From the NCBI RefSeq assembly GCF_000835165.1, contig NZ_CP007790.1, positions 1,922,001 to 1,986,000 of the forward strand: a stretch of DNA of 64,000 nucleotides, written 5' to 3'. Below the pieces are notes generated by a model. The model did not search any database. It was not told the origin of the DNA and was given only the letters and a program-made list of their open reading frames with translations. Source of the stretch: Corynebacterium marinum DSM 44953. GTDB taxonomy: Bacteria > Actinomycetota > Actinomycetes > Mycobacteriales > Mycobacteriaceae. The translations under genes were made by a program, and so were the position numbers. Each line of letters begins with the position of its first letter. Position 1 is the first letter of the stretch. This document shows positions 1 through 11,148 of the stretch, one piece after another.

Positions 1-755
1 TCATCCGCGACGTCACTTTCCAGGCGGCGGAGGGCGAGACCATCGCCCTGGTCGGCGAGTCCGGCGGAGGCAAGTCCACCCTGGTCAACCTGCTGCTCGG
101 CCTGTACCGCGTGTCCGACGGTCACCTGCGGGTGTGCGGCCGCGACGTCACCGACCTGTCCGCCGCGGAGTTGCGCGCCAGCGTGGGCGTGGTGTTCCAG
201 GAGGCGTCGCTGTTCTCCGGCACCATCCGCGAGAACATCGCCTACGGCCGCCCCGACGCCACCGACGAGGAGGTGTTCGAGGTCGCCCGCCGCGCCAACG
301 CGCACGACTTCATCGTCCGCTTCCCCCAGGGTTACGACACCGTCATCGGCGAGCGAGGGCTGCGCCTGTCGGGCGGCCAGAAGCAGCGCGTCGCCGTCGC
401 GCGCGCCATGCTCAAAGACGCGCCGGTGCTGCTTCTCGACGAAGCCACCTCCGCCCTCGACACCAAGTCCGAGCGCGCTGTCCAGGCGGGCCTGGACGAG
501 CTGATGAAGAACCGCACGACGGTGATCATCGCGCACCGGCTGTCGACGATCGCGGGCGTCGACAAGATCATCACCCTGCACGAGGGCGTCGTCGACGAGA
601 TCGGCTCCCCCGACGAGCTCGCCGCCTCCGGGGGCATCTACGCGGAACTCCTCCAGCTCACCGCATCCTCCTCGGCGGCCGACCGGGCGCGCCTGAAGAG
701 GTACGGGTTCGTCGTCGACGGTGCCGGGGAGCAGGAGGAGTCCGAACAGGACTAA
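1..755 (+). CDS. ABC exporter ATPase domain (5' truncated by window edge)
   Basis: C-terminal nucleotide-binding domain of an ABC transporter, open at the left edge and read in frame from base 3. Visible motifs in order: Walker A GESGGGKST (about bases 54-80), a Q-loop in VVFQEASLFSGTIREN, the signature LSGGQKQR, Walker B LLLDEATSALD and the H-loop AHRLS. The SLFSGTIRENIAYG segment is typical of exporter-type half transporters, which carry a fused membrane domain upstream; that part lies outside the window. The last 30 residues are an acidic tail. The substrate cannot be told from the ATPase. aecD begins 10 bases downstream, so the two may be cotranscribed. Confidence 0.9.
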   Translation, partial: IRDVTFQAAEGETIALVGESGGGKSTLVNLLLGLYRVSDGHLRVCGRDVTDLSAAELRASVGVVFQEASLFSGTIRENIAYGRPDATDEEVFEVARRANAHDFIVRFPQGYDTVIGERGLRLSGGQKQRVAVARAMLKDAPVLLLDEATSALDTKSERAVQAGLDELMKNRTTVIIAHRLSTIAGVDKIITLHEGVVDEIGSPDELAASGGIYAELLQLTASSSAADRARLKRYGFVVDGAGEQEESEQD

Positions 756-765
756 CGTGGTCGCC

Positions 766-1905
766 ATGCAGTTTCCCACCCTCGATCAGCTCAAAGACCG
801 CCGCACCCGTAAATGGACCGTCTACGGGGACGACGTCCTGCCCCTGTGGATCGCGGAAAGCGACTTCTTCACCTGCGCCCCCGTGAAGCAGGCGATCATG
901 GACGCCATCGAGCGCGAGTCCTTCGGCTACACCCCCGCCACCTCCGACCTGCCCGAGGCGTTGGCCGACTTCTACGGCGAGCGCTACGGCTGGCGGCCCG
1001 ACCCACAGATGGTGGTCGCGGTGCCGGATGTGGTCCGCGGCCTCGCGCTGGCCATCGAACACATGACCCGCCCCGACTCGGCGGTGGTCGTGCCGGTGCC
1101 CGCGTACCCGCCCTTCCTGGAGCTGCCGGAGACCGTGCGCCGCGAGCTCGTGCCCGTCGACGCCTACGGGGGCATCGACCTCGGCGACGTCGAGAAGGCT
1201 TTCGCCGCTGGCGCCGGCTCCATCCTCCTGTGCTCGCCGAACAACCCCCTGGGCTACACGCTCTCCCGCGAGTACCTGGTCGAGCTGTGCGACCTGGCCG
1301 AGCGTTACGACGCCCGCGTCCTCGTCGACGAGATCCACGCCCCCCTCGTCTTCGACGGGCAGCACGTCGTGGCCGCGGGCGTCAGCGACGCCGCCGCCCG
1401 GGTGTGCATCACCGTCACCGCCACCTCCAAGGCGTGGAACATCGCCGGCCTGAAGTGCGCGCAGATGTTCTTCACCAACCCGGAGGACCTGGACGTGTGG
1501 AACCGGATGACCGGCGTGGCCAAGGACGGCGTCTCCACCCTCGGCATCTGGGCCGCCATCGCCTGCTACCGCGAGGGCGGGGACTTCCTCGACCGGCAGG
1601 TCGACTACCTGCGCGCCAACCGCGACTGGCTGGTCGCCGAGCTGCCCGAGCGCGTGCCCGGCCTGAAGGTGAGCAACCCGGAGGCCACCTACCTGATGTG
1701 GCTGGACTTCTCCGGCACCGCCATCGGGCACCTCGAGCGCCCCGCCATCTGGCTGCGCGAGAACGCCAAGGTGGCCTTCAACGACGGGCTGCACTTCGGC
1801 CCCGGCGGCCTGCACCACGCCCGGTTGAACTTCGGCACCTCCCGGGAGATCCTCGAGGAGGCCTGCGACCGCCTGGAGAAGGCCTTCACGGGTGTGGCGG
1901 GCTGA
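766..1905 (+). CDS. aecD: PLP-dependent C-S lyase (cystathionine beta-lyase, MalY/PatB family)
   Basis: Fold-type I pyridoxal-phosphate enzyme of 379 residues. It is expected to cleave cystathionine and other S-alkyl cysteines to a thiol, pyruvate and ammonia, in methionine biosynthesis. The PLP lysine is in TATSKAWNIAGLK; VDEIHAPL carries the cofactor-contacting Asp; SPNNPLG and ARLNFG (substrate Arg) are also present. The N-terminus, with the KWT and DVLPLWIAESDF segments, closely resembles C. glutamicum AecD as I remember it. The start is ATG 766; GTG 757 is in frame three codons earlier and cannot be excluded. In C. glutamicum brnQ follows aecD; here treS does. Confidence 0.9.
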   Translation: MQFPTLDQLKDRRTRKWTVYGDDVLPLWIAESDFFTCAPVKQAIMDAIERESFGYTPATSDLPEALADFYGERYGWRPDPQMVVAVPDVVRGLALAIEHMTRPDSAVVVPVPAYPPFLELPETVRRELVPVDAYGGIDLGDVEKAFAAGAGSILLCSPNNPLGYTLSREYLVELCDLAERYDARVLVDEIHAPLVFDGQHVVAAGVSDAAARVCITVTATSKAWNIAGLKCAQMFFTNPEDLDVWNRMTGVAKDGVSTLGIWAAIACYREGGDFLDRQVDYLRANRDWLVAELPERVPGLKVSNPEATYLMWLDFSGTAIGHLERPAIWLRENAKVAFNDGLHFGPGGLHHARLNFGTSREILEEACDRLEKAFTGVAG

Positions 1906-1964
1906 GAAGCGCGGGATCGCCCTCCGCTGTCCTGCGGCGCCCTGCACCGTCCCGGTCAATTCCC

Positions 1965-1970
1965 TACCCT
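1965..1970 (+). promoter_or_regulatory. -10 box of treS (leaderless)
   Basis: TACCCT lies 7 bases before the treS ATG, with no Shine-Dalgarno sequence between. That spacing puts the transcription start at or next to the A of the ATG, predicting a leaderless mRNA. Confidence 0.6.
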
Positions 1971-1977
1971 GGGATCC

Positions 1978-3876
<1,899 letters not shown>

Positions 3877-3878
3877 TC

Positions 3879-5033
3879 ATGGATCTGGCACGCATGCTTC
3901 TCGACGCCCGCTTCTATGGCGCGAAATCCGACCCCATCGAGGACGTGGAGATCGTCCGGGAGGTCTCCGTCGACGACTCGGACGAGGCCCGCCTGCTCAT
4001 CCTCCGCGTCGCCCACGGCGGCAGACACTCGCTCTACCAGGTGCTTGTTGACGCCACCGGCGACGACATCCTCGCCACCTCCCCGGAGCTCTACCTCGGG
4101 GCGGTGGCGGGGGGCGTCGGCACGCGGCACGGCGAGGACCTGCCCACCGGCGCCGCGCGGGCGGTCGGGGGCGAGCAGTCCAACACCTCGCTCATCGTCG
4201 GCGACCGCATGCTCAAGGTGTTCCGCCGGCTGGAGGCGGGCGAGAACCCGGACGTGGAGCTGCTCTCCCGCATCCCGGACTGCCCCAACGTCGCCCCGGT
4301 GCGCGGCTGGGTGACCGCGGAGATCGACGGCACCGACCACACCCTGGCAATGGTGCAGGACTTCGTCCCCGACGCCGACGACGGATGGCGCTTCGCCCTC
4401 GGTTTCTCCGCCCTCGACGCCCCCTTCGGCGCGGAAGCCTCCCTGCTGGGCGAGGCGACCCGCGCGGTCCACGAGGCGTTGGCGCAGGCCCTGCCGACGG
4501 AGTCAGTGGGTCTCAGCGAGCTGGCGGCGAAGCTGACCAGGCAGCTCGACGAACTGGTCGAACGCGCCCCCGTCCTGGCGGAGTACGCGGACGACGCCCG
4601 GGCCGTCTATGCGGCGTTGGACGGCGGGGACACCCGCGTCCAGCGCGTCCACGGCGACCTGCACCTGGGCCAGGTGCTGCGCACCCCGGACACGTACATC
4701 CTCATCGACTTCGAGGGTGAACCCGCCCGCCCCCTGGCCGACCGCAGGATGCCTGATTCCCCGCTGCGCGACGTCGCCGGGATCCTGCGCTCCCTCGACT
4801 ACGCCGCGCACTTCCCCGCCCACTCCGGCGGCGCGGGCTCCGAGGATCCGGCGTCCTGGGCGCAGGCGGCCGCGGAGGCCTTCCTCGAGGGCTACGGGAT
4901 CGCCCCCGGTCCCCTGCTGGACGCGTACGTGCTGGACAAGGCCCTCTACGAGGTCGTCTACGAATCCGACAACCGCCCCGAATGGGTGGACATCCCCCTG
5001 GCGGCAGTGCGCCGCATCCTGGGGCGCGAATAG
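3879..5033 (+). CDS. mak: Maltokinase (Pep2/Mak)
   Basis: Kinase of 384 residues with the aminoglycoside-phosphotransferase fold; it phosphorylates maltose to maltose 1-phosphate with ATP. The catalytic loop [10 protein letters not shown] and the metal-binding IDFEGEP are clear in the C-terminal half, and [21 protein letters not shown] after them is typical of the TreS-linked family. The N-terminal cap starts near [18 protein letters not shown] 3879 is preferred; GTG 3873, overlapping the treS stop, is the alternative. In many actinobacteria TreS and Mak form one complex or are fused; here they are separate, adjacent cistrons. Confidence 0.93.
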   Translation: MDLARMLLDARFYGAKSDPIEDVEIVREVSVDDSDEARLLILRVAHGGRHSLYQVLVDATGDDILATSPELYLGAVAGGVGTRHGEDLPTGAARAVGGEQSNTSLIVGDRMLKVFRRLEAGENPDVELLSRIPDCPNVAPVRGWVTAEIDGTDHTLAMVQDFVPDADDGWRFALGFSALDAPFGAEASLLGEATRAVHEALAQALPTESVGLSELAAKLTRQLDELVERAPVLAEYADDARAVYAALDGGDTRVQRVHGDLHLGQVLRTPDTYILIDFEGEPARPLADRRMPDSPLRDVAGILRSLDYAAHFPAHSGGAGSEDPASWAQAAAEAFLEGYGIAPGPLLDAYVLDKALYEVVYESDNRPEWVDIPLAAVRRILGRE

Positions 5034-5046
5034 TCGGGTCTTCCGT

Positions 5047-5052
5047 AGGGTG
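5047..5052 (+). promoter_or_regulatory. Putative -10 box for the LLM oxidoreductase gene
   Basis: TAGGGT lies 39 bases before the TTG start and 13 bases after the maltokinase stop. Unlike many promoters here it would give a leader, and an AAAGG ribosome site lies just before the start. Confidence 0.4.
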
Positions 5053-5091
5053 GGGGTCACCGACAACCCCCACCCGAAAGGTGACCTGACC

Positions 5092-6117
5092 TTGAGTGCC
5101 CCGAAGCCCCCGCTCTCCCTCATCGATTTCTGCCACATCTACCCGGGTGAAACAGCGCGCGAGTCCATGGCCCGCTCCGTGACCCTGGCGCAGCGGGCGG
5201 AGGAGCTCGGGTACTCGCGCATCTGGTACTCCGAGCACCACAACATGAAGCACATCGCCTCCTCCGCCCCGGCGGTGCTCATCGCCCACATCGGCGCGAA
5301 GACCGAGAAGATCCGCCTGGGCTCGGGCGGCGTCATGTTGCCCAACCACTCCCCCTACGTGGTGGCGGAGCAGTTCGGCACCCTCGGGGAGCTCTACCCC
5401 GACCGCATCGATCTCGGCCTGGGCCGCGCCCCCGGCACGGACATGAACACCCTCGGGCGGGCGCTGCGCCGCGACGCCAACGCCGCCGACCACTTCCCGC
5501 AGGACGTCATGGAGCTCGAGGGGTACCTGGCCGGCCGCTCCCGCATCCCGGGTGTGGAAGCCATCCCCGGCGCCGGCACCAACGTCCCGCTCTACGTCCT
5601 GGGTTCCTCGCTGTACGGCGCGACCCTGGCCGCCCAGCTGGGCCTGCCGTATTCCTTCGCCTCGCACTTCGCGCCCACCCACCTGGAGCACGCCGTGTCG
5701 ACCTACCGGGAGAACTTCCAGCCCTCCGAGAAGCTCGCCGAGCCCTACGTCATCGCCGCCGTCAACGTCACCGCCGCCGACACCCACGAGGACGCGGTGC
5801 GCCAGCTCCAGGGGGTCTACCGCGAGCGGGTGCGTTCCATGGCCGGGCGCGGCCGTTTCCTCACCGACGAGCAGCTCGACGGGATCATCGAGTCCCACCA
5901 CGGGCGCCAGATCATCGACATGCTCCGCTACACCGCCGTGGGCACCCGGGACCAGATCAGCGGCTACCTGGAGGACTTCACCAGGACCGCCCAGGCCGAC
6001 GAGCTGATGATCTCCCTGCAGGCCACCTCCCAGGAGGAGGCGATGCGCGGCATGGACATCCTCGCCGAGGCGTGGGAGCTGGATCCGGCGCACACCGCCG
6101 GGGCGCCGGGGGCATAG
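5092..6117 (+). CDS. LLM-class flavin-dependent oxidoreductase (luciferase-like)
   Basis: Protein of 341 residues in the bacterial luciferase-like family, which uses reduced FMN or F420 on unknown substrates. Family signs are [42 protein letters not shown] and [13 protein letters not shown], with VPLYVLGSS in the middle. The start is TTG 5092: it opens directly onto the conserved N-terminus and has AAAGG at 5077-5081. No upstream ATG or GTG in frame fits better. A related 'alkanal monooxygenase' lies beside the BCCT gene ectP in C. glutamicum, from memory, and the same neighbour appears here. Confidence 0.88.
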   Translation: MSAPKPPLSLIDFCHIYPGETARESMARSVTLAQRAEELGYSRIWYSEHHNMKHIASSAPAVLIAHIGAKTEKIRLGSGGVMLPNHSPYVVAEQFGTLGELYPDRIDLGLGRAPGTDMNTLGRALRRDANAADHFPQDVMELEGYLAGRSRIPGVEAIPGAGTNVPLYVLGSSLYGATLAAQLGLPYSFASHFAPTHLEHAVSTYRENFQPSEKLAEPYVIAAVNVTAADTHEDAVRQLQGVYRERVRSMAGRGRFLTDEQLDGIIESHHGRQIIDMLRYTAVGTRDQISGYLEDFTRTAQADELMISLQATSQEEAMRGMDILAEAWELDPAHTAGAPGA

Positions 6118-6138
6118 GGGGCTGGGGGCGCTCGCATG

Positions 6139-6214
6139 TAGGTCTCCCCACGTATCTCGCCGGATGGTGGCGGTGCCGGGGCACCTCCACCCGCGGGATA
6201 CGTGGGGAGACCTA
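6139..6214. repeat. Long inverted repeat between convergent genes
   Basis: Perfect 18-base arms at 6139-6156 and 6197-6214 enclose a 40-base loop. The loop itself holds a second hairpin (6166-6177 with 6180-6191, 11 of 12 pairs). The element sits between the stops of two convergent genes (6117 and 6237). There is no T-run on either side, so it is not a classic terminator, although a stem this long could still act as a bidirectional one. Confidence 0.85.
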
Positions 6215-6236
6215 ACGCGGAAGAGCTAGACCGGAA

Positions 6237-8069
6237 CTACCTCCACTCATCCTCAGAGCGGGGGCGGGTCTGCTCAACGATCTTGAAGCGGGACTCCATG
6301 GCCTCCGCCTCGTCCGGGTCGTCGGTCATGTCGCCGACCACCCCCAGATCGCCGCCGATGACCACGTTGCCGGGGATGACGATGTTGCCTTCGTCGTCGT
6401 GCTCGAGGATCGGGACGGGCAGGGGGTTGCCCTCCTCGTCGTAGCCGGGGGCGGGGCGGGACTCGTAGGCCTCGAGCTTCTCCGCGGTGTCCGTCTTCTC
6501 CCACTGGCGGGTGCGGATCTGCTGGTGGGCGGCCGAGTCGTCGACCATACCCTTGACCAGCGAGTACATCATGACGAAGTGCATGAGGAAGAAGGGGAAG
6601 GCCACGATGATCACCACCTCCTGCAGGGTGGCGATGCCCGACTCCGGGGAGATCAGCAGCAGGGATCCCGCGACGGCGCCGATGGCAATGGCCCAGCCGA
6701 TGCGGTAGTAGGTCGGGGTCTTGTCCTCCTCGCCGGTGGCGAACATGTCGTTGACCAGGGCGGCGGAGTCGATGGAGGTGACGAAGAAGATGACGATCAC
6801 CACGATCGCCAGGATCGAGCTGGCCATGGTCCAGGGGTAGGCCTCGAGCAGTCCGAACAGCGCCTGCGGGACGTCACCGTCCTCGACGACAGGCTGGGTG
6901 AGCACACCCGGGTCCGCGAGTTCCACCTCGACGCCGGCCCGGCCGAAGGTGGCGAACCAGATGATGCCGAAGATGGTGGGCAGCGCCAGGACACCGGCGA
7001 TGAACTCACGGACGGTACGGCCCTTGGAGATCCGGGCGACGAACATGCCCACGTAGGGCGACCAGCAGATGGTCCACGCCCAGTAGAACATCGTCCAGCT
7101 GCCCTGCCAGCCGGGATTGTTGTCGAAGGAGTCCGACCAGAACATCACTTCGGGCAGGCCGGTGGCGTAGATGCCGAAGGACTCCACGATGAACTTCAGC
7201 AGCGTCAGGGTCGGCCCGGTGGCCAGGATGAACACCATGAGCAGCACGGCCAGGGCGATGTTGATGTTGGAGAGCACCTTGATGCCCTTGTCCAGTCCGA
7301 CACCAACCGAGATCGCCGCCAGACCGGTGATGGCCAGGATGATCAGCAGCTGCACCCAGCTGACCATGGGCACGTCGAACATCTTCTGCAGGCCGGCGTT
7401 GATCTGTAGCACGCCCAGGCCCACGGACACGGCGATGCCGAAGGTGGTGCCCACGATGGCGAGGATGTCGATGAGTTTGCCGGGCCAGGCGTAGATCTTC
7501 CCGCCCAGCAGGGGCGCGAAGATCGACGACAGGCGCGGGGGCAGCTTGCGCTTGTAGATGAAGTAGCCCAGGGCCAGACCGGGCAGGACCATGATCACCC
7601 ACATGTGGATGCCGAAGTGGTAGTAGGTGAACACGAAGGCCTGGTCGATGGCCGCCTGGGACATGGACTGTTCGTTGGCCATCGGCACGTTGTAGGCGTG
7701 GTTGATGGGCTCGGCCACTCCCCAGAACATCAGGACCGCGCCGACGCCGCCGGCGAAGATCATGGCGAACCAGGCGGGGAGGGAATACTGGGGGTCATCA
7801 TCGTCGTCGCCCAGCTTGAGCCGGCCGTAGCGGGAGACGAACACACCGATGAGGAAGATGAACACCAGGGACACGCCCCCGATGTACATCCAACCGAAGT
7901 TGGTCATCAGTCCGCCGGAGATGGTGGTGAAGGCCCGGCGGGCGGTGTCGCCGAGCATGATCGTCACGATGACGAACACGGTGATGAAGCCGGCGGAGCC
8001 GAGGAAGATACCCGGGTCGGATTTCAGCCCGAGGAAAGCTCGCTCTCGTGTTGTTGGTCCGGATGACAT
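6237..8069 (-). CDS. ectP: BCCT-family compatible-solute transporter (EctP-like)
   Basis: Carrier of 610 residues with 12 predicted membrane spans, importing betaine, ectoine or proline-like solutes by Na+ or H+ symport. The family tryptophan segment FYWAWTICWSPYVG and the following GRTVREF are present. The N-terminus before the first span is short (about 25 residues), unlike BetP with its long N-terminal extension. The C-terminal tail of roughly 100 residues is highly charged, as in osmosensing members. The symbol rests on this architecture and on remembered C. glutamicum synteny (aecD, a luciferase-like gene, ectP); substrate range is inferred. Confidence in the BCCT family is near certain. 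Confidence 0.75.
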   Translation of the reverse strand: MSSGPTTRERAFLGLKSDPGIFLGSAGFITVFVIVTIMLGDTARRAFTTISGGLMTNFGWMYIGGVSLVFIFLIGVFVSRYGRLKLGDDDDDPQYSLPAWFAMIFAGGVGAVLMFWGVAEPINHAYNVPMANEQSMSQAAIDQAFVFTYYHFGIHMWVIMVLPGLALGYFIYKRKLPPRLSSIFAPLLGGKIYAWPGKLIDILAIVGTTFGIAVSVGLGVLQINAGLQKMFDVPMVSWVQLLIILAITGLAAISVGVGLDKGIKVLSNINIALAVLLMVFILATGPTLTLLKFIVESFGIYATGLPEVMFWSDSFDNNPGWQGSWTMFYWAWTICWSPYVGMFVARISKGRTVREFIAGVLALPTIFGIIWFATFGRAGVEVELADPGVLTQPVVEDGDVPQALFGLLEAYPWTMASSILAIVVIVIFFVTSIDSAALVNDMFATGEEDKTPTYYRIGWAIAIGAVAGSLLLISPESGIATLQEVVIIVAFPFFLMHFVMMYSLVKGMVDDSAAHQQIRTRQWEKTDTAEKLEAYESRPAPGYDEEGNPLPVPILEHDDEGNIVIPGNVVIGGDLGVVGDMTDDPDEAEAMESRFKIVEQTRPRSEDEWR

Positions 8070-8119
8070 TAAAGTTACCTATCGTCGTCTGCGGGTGAAC
8101 GCAGATGAGGTTACCCGGA

Positions 8120-8638
8120 TCACAGCGTGCCGAGCTTATCGACGCCCACCTCCGGGACCCGCGCCCGGATCATATCGACCAGTTCGAAGGGCTGTGGTTC
8201 GGCGCCCGCCGGGAAGCGGACGGTGTAGGGCGCGACAGCCGTCGCGTCCCCGGTCACCCGTTCCTTCACGTGTGCGGGCAGCAGGACCAGGAAGGTCCCG
8301 CGGCCGGGCAGCGAGTAGAGCTGCAGGTTGGCCAGTTGGGCCACCGGGAAGGTCACCCCGGTTCGGGGGAGGTGGACGCGGTCGTCGACAAGCAGGACCG
8401 GCCGGGAGCGGCGCCACAGCACAACCACGAGCATGACCAGGGCGATGAGCATGCCCGCCGCCGGGGCGACGGCGCCGACGTAGAACAACGTCGACAGAGC
8501 GGGTTCCTCCTGCTGCGCCGCCGAGACCACGAGGCCGGCGAAGATCGGCGCCATGACCGCGAGGAACACCACGCCGACAGCCACGGCCCGGCTGGCGGCC
8601 AGGTGGCGGGGCGAGGACCGCAGTCTGATGGTGTCCAT
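8120..8638 (-). CDS. Small membrane protein, unknown function
   Basis: Protein of 172 residues with two hydrophobic spans (roughly residues 14-36 and 52-76), followed by a soluble C-terminal domain of about 95 residues resembling a PH-like fold by its beta-rich pattern (VLLVDDRVHLPR, FPVAQLANLQLYSL). ATG 8638 is used, 13 bases after the stop of the AEC gene and on the same strand, so it is probably cotranscribed with it. No clear ribosome site precedes it. I do not recognise a named family. Confidence 0.7.
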   Translation of the reverse strand: MDTIRLRSSPRHLAASRAVAVGVVFLAVMAPIFAGLVVSAAQQEEPALSTLFYVGAVAPAAGMLIALVMLVVVLWRRSRPVLLVDDRVHLPRTGVTFPVAQLANLQLYSLPGRGTFLVLLPAHVKERVTGDATAVAPYTVRFPAGAEPQPFELVDMIRARVPEVGVDKLGTL

Positions 8639-8651
8639 GTTGGCGGTGATG

Positions 8652-9566
8652 TTACCCCGGGCCCAGGAGGATAGTGACGACGACAAGCACCGGGAAAGAC
8701 ACCAATGTGGACACCACCCCGGTGTCTCTGGCCAGTGTCTCGTTGGTGCGGAAACGCAGGGCGTAGGTGAGCACATTCTGGGCCGTGGGCAGCGCGCCGA
8801 GCACCACGAGGGTGAACAGGGCCGGGCCGCTGAGCCCGAAGGCGTGGAACGCGAGCAGCCCGGCGATGACGGGGTGGGCCACGTTCTTGAGCAGCACCAC
8901 CAGGGCGACGTCCCCGGTGAGCGACACCTTGGAGCCGACCAGGGACATCCCGAACACCATCAGCGCCAGCGGCACGGACGCGCCGGCCAGCAGCGACACG
9001 GGCTGGCTGAGGATCACCGGCACCGGGATCCGCAGGAACCCGATCAGCAGGCCCGCGAGGGCGGCCAGGAGCATCGGGTTGCGGAACGCCAGGACAACGT
9101 TGCGCAGCAGGTTCGACTGTTTCGAGTCATGGAGTATGTCGAGCGTCGTCAGGGTGACCGGCGCGTAGAAGGCGACCTGGAAGAGGATGACGGGAATGAC
9201 GGCGGCGGCGTCGTCGAGAATGTAGACCGCCAGCGGCACGCCCAGGTTCCCGGCGTTGGCGTAGGAGGAGGCCAGCATGCCGATGAGGCTGTCCGGCGCG
9301 TTCGAGCCGCGCAGCCGCAGGAGCAGAAAACCCGCAAACCCCGCGATAAGCGCCGAGAACGCGATGACCAGGAAATTCGCCGAGAAGATCTCCCGGGGGT
9401 CGGTGTCCAGGAGAATGTCGAAGAGCAGCGCCGGGGTGGCCACCAGGTAGACCAGGTTGGCCAGGGCGCGGCGCGCGCCGGGGCCGAGGGCGTCCGTGCG
9501 GCCGAGGAGATACCCCACCGCGATGACGACCACGACCACACCGAATCCGGTGAGTACCTCGATCAC
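8652..9566 (-). CDS. AEC-family (auxin efflux carrier) permease
   Basis: Integral membrane protein of 304 residues with about ten spans, in the auxin-efflux/malonate-transporter family; bacterial members move small organic anions or remain uncharacterised. Recognisable features are the N-terminal GFGVVVVVIAVGYLLGR, the ASSYANAGNLGVPLA motif with its conserved Asn and Gly near residue 100, and a repeat of the five-span unit after a charged central loop (HDSKQSN). The GTG start at 9566 is supported by the -10 box 8 bases upstream. The gene diverges from the ABC importer across a 64-base gap. Confidence 0.85.
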   Translation of the reverse strand: MIEVLTGFGVVVVVIAVGYLLGRTDALGPGARRALANLVYLVATPALLFDILLDTDPREIFSANFLVIAFSALIAGFAGFLLLRLRGSNAPDSLIGMLASSYANAGNLGVPLAVYILDDAAAVIPVILFQVAFYAPVTLTTLDILHDSKQSNLLRNVVLAFRNPMLLAALAGLLIGFLRIPVPVILSQPVSLLAGASVPLALMVFGMSLVGSKVSLTGDVALVVLLKNVAHPVIAGLLAFHAFGLSGPALFTLVVLGALPTAQNVLTYALRFRTNETLARDTGVVSTLVSFPVLVVVTILLGPG

Positions 9567-9574
9567 GAGGGGTC

Positions 9575-9623
9575 ATCGTATCCGGTCGTTTCAATTGTCT
9601 GCACCCCCTGGCCCGGCTAGCCT
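9575..9623. promoter_or_regulatory. Divergent leaderless promoters (AEC permease / ABC importer)
   Basis: Minus-strand TACGAT (9575-9580) is 8 bases before the AEC start, and plus-strand TAGCCT (9618-9623) is 7 bases before the binding-protein ATG. Both lie in the same 64-base gap, so their -35 regions overlap and could share a regulator. Confidence 0.6.
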
Positions 9624-9630
9624 TTGAATC

Positions 9631-11148
9631 ATGTTCCTCCGCCGGCGGTGGCCCGCCACCCTGCTCACCGTCCTGGCGGCGATCACCCTCACCGCCTGCT
9701 CGGCCGGCTCCACCGCCACGCAGGTCGGCCGCGTCGCCGGGCAGAATTCCGTGGTCGTGGGCGCCACGGGGGTGCCGGCCTCCCTCGACTTCACCACCAC
9801 CGGCGGCGCCGCCATCCCGCAGGCGCTCATGGGCAACATCTATGAAGGCCTCGTGCGTATCGACGCCGCCGGGGACATCGTCCCCCTCCTCGCCACCTCG
9901 TGGGAGGTCTCCGGGGACGCCACCGAGTACACCTTCCGGCTGCGGGAGGGCGTGACCTTCTCCGACGGCTCCCCCTTCAACGCCGAATCGGCGAAGTTCA
10001 GCATCGGCTACGTCCAGGAGTCGTGGTCCAACGGTCTCAAGGCGCAGATGGACGTGGTGGAGTCGGTGGAGGTTCTCGACGAGTACACGCTGAAGGTCGT
10101 GCTTGAACACCCCTCGCAGCGGTGGTTGTGGTCGATGGGCACGCTGACGGGGGCGATGATGTCGCCGACGGGCGTCGATAAGCTCGCGACCACCCCGGTG
10201 GGCACGGGTCCCTACGAGCTGCGGCGTTTTTCCGTCGGCGAGTCCGTCTCCTTCTCCGTGCGCGGGGACTACTGGGGCGATCCCGCCAACCAGAACGCGG
10301 CGATCCGCTACTTCTCCGACGCCACCTCCGCCGTCAACGCGCTGCGCTCCGGGGACATCGACGTGGTGTGGGCGATGCAGGCCCCCGAACTGCTGGACAC
10401 CCTGCCCGGGGACTACGACGTGAAGGTGGGCACCACCAACGGCGAGGTGCTCGTCTCCATGAACAACAACCGCGCCCCCTTCGACGATCCCCGCGTCCGC
10501 CGGGCGGTGGCCCACGCCGTGGACCGCCGGGCCGCCAACCAGGTGGTCTGGGAGGGCCTGGCCGCCGACACCGGCGGCGCCCCCGTCCCGCCGACCGACC
10601 CCTGGTTCACCGGGGAGGACTTCGCCCCCTTCGACCCCGGGCTGGCGCGCGAACTGCTCGCCGACGCCGGGTTCGGCCCGGACAACCGCCCGGAGATCAC
10701 CGTCTCCGTGCCCTCGCTCCCCTACGCGCAGAACATCTCGGAGCTGGTCTACTCGCAGCTGCGCGACGTCGGCTTCGACGTGCGGCTGAACACCGTGGAG
10801 TTCCCGGCCGTGTGGCTGGCGGAGGTGATGTCGGCGAAGAACTACGACATGTCGATCATCGCCCACGTGGAGGCGAGGGACATCCCCGCTCTCTTCGGCA
10901 ACCCGGGCTACTACCTCGGCTACGACAACCAGTCCGTCCGCGACGACCTGCTCGCCGCCGACACCGCCGCCACCGCGGCGGAGCAGTCGGAGCACATGGA
11001 GCAGGCGGTGGCCACCATCATGTCGGAGGCCGGGGCGCTGACCGTGTTCAACCTGCCCAACATCGTCGTCACCGCGCCGGGCGTGACCGGCGTGAACCCC
11101 ACGGTGGTCACCGACGCGCTCGAGCTGGCCGGAATGGAGAAGCAGTGA
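9631..11148 (+). CDS. ABC importer substrate-binding lipoprotein (SBP_bac_5)
   Basis: Extracytoplasmic receptor of 505 residues for peptides, nickel or similar ligands. It has a lipoprotein signal with lipobox LTAC (Cys23). The family signature region runs through LYEGL-like NIYEGLVRIDAAGDIVPLLATSWEVS and YTFRLREGVTFSDGSPFNAE. The ligand is not readable: there is no evident His-rich metal site. It is the first gene of a four-gene operon in which each later gene overlaps the one before by 4 bases. In C. glutamicum a similar oligopeptide-type ABC operon lies in the comparable region, from memory. Confidence 0.92.
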   Translation: MFLRRRWPATLLTVLAAITLTACSAGSTATQVGRVAGQNSVVVGATGVPASLDFTTTGGAAIPQALMGNIYEGLVRIDAAGDIVPLLATSWEVSGDATEYTFRLREGVTFSDGSPFNAESAKFSIGYVQESWSNGLKAQMDVVESVEVLDEYTLKVVLEHPSQRWLWSMGTLTGAMMSPTGVDKLATTPVGTGPYELRRFSVGESVSFSVRGDYWGDPANQNAAIRYFSDATSAVNALRSGDIDVVWAMQAPELLDTLPGDYDVKVGTTNGEVLVSMNNNRAPFDDPRVRRAVAHAVDRRAANQVVWEGLAADTGGAPVPPTDPWFTGEDFAPFDPGLARELLADAGFGPDNRPEITVSVPSLPYAQNISELVYSQLRDVGFDVRLNTVEFPAVWLAEVMSAKNYDMSIIAHVEARDIPALFGNPGYYLGYDNQSVRDDLLAADTAATAAEQSEHMEQAVATIMSEAGALTVFNLPNIVVTAPGVTGVNPTVVTDALELAGMEKQ

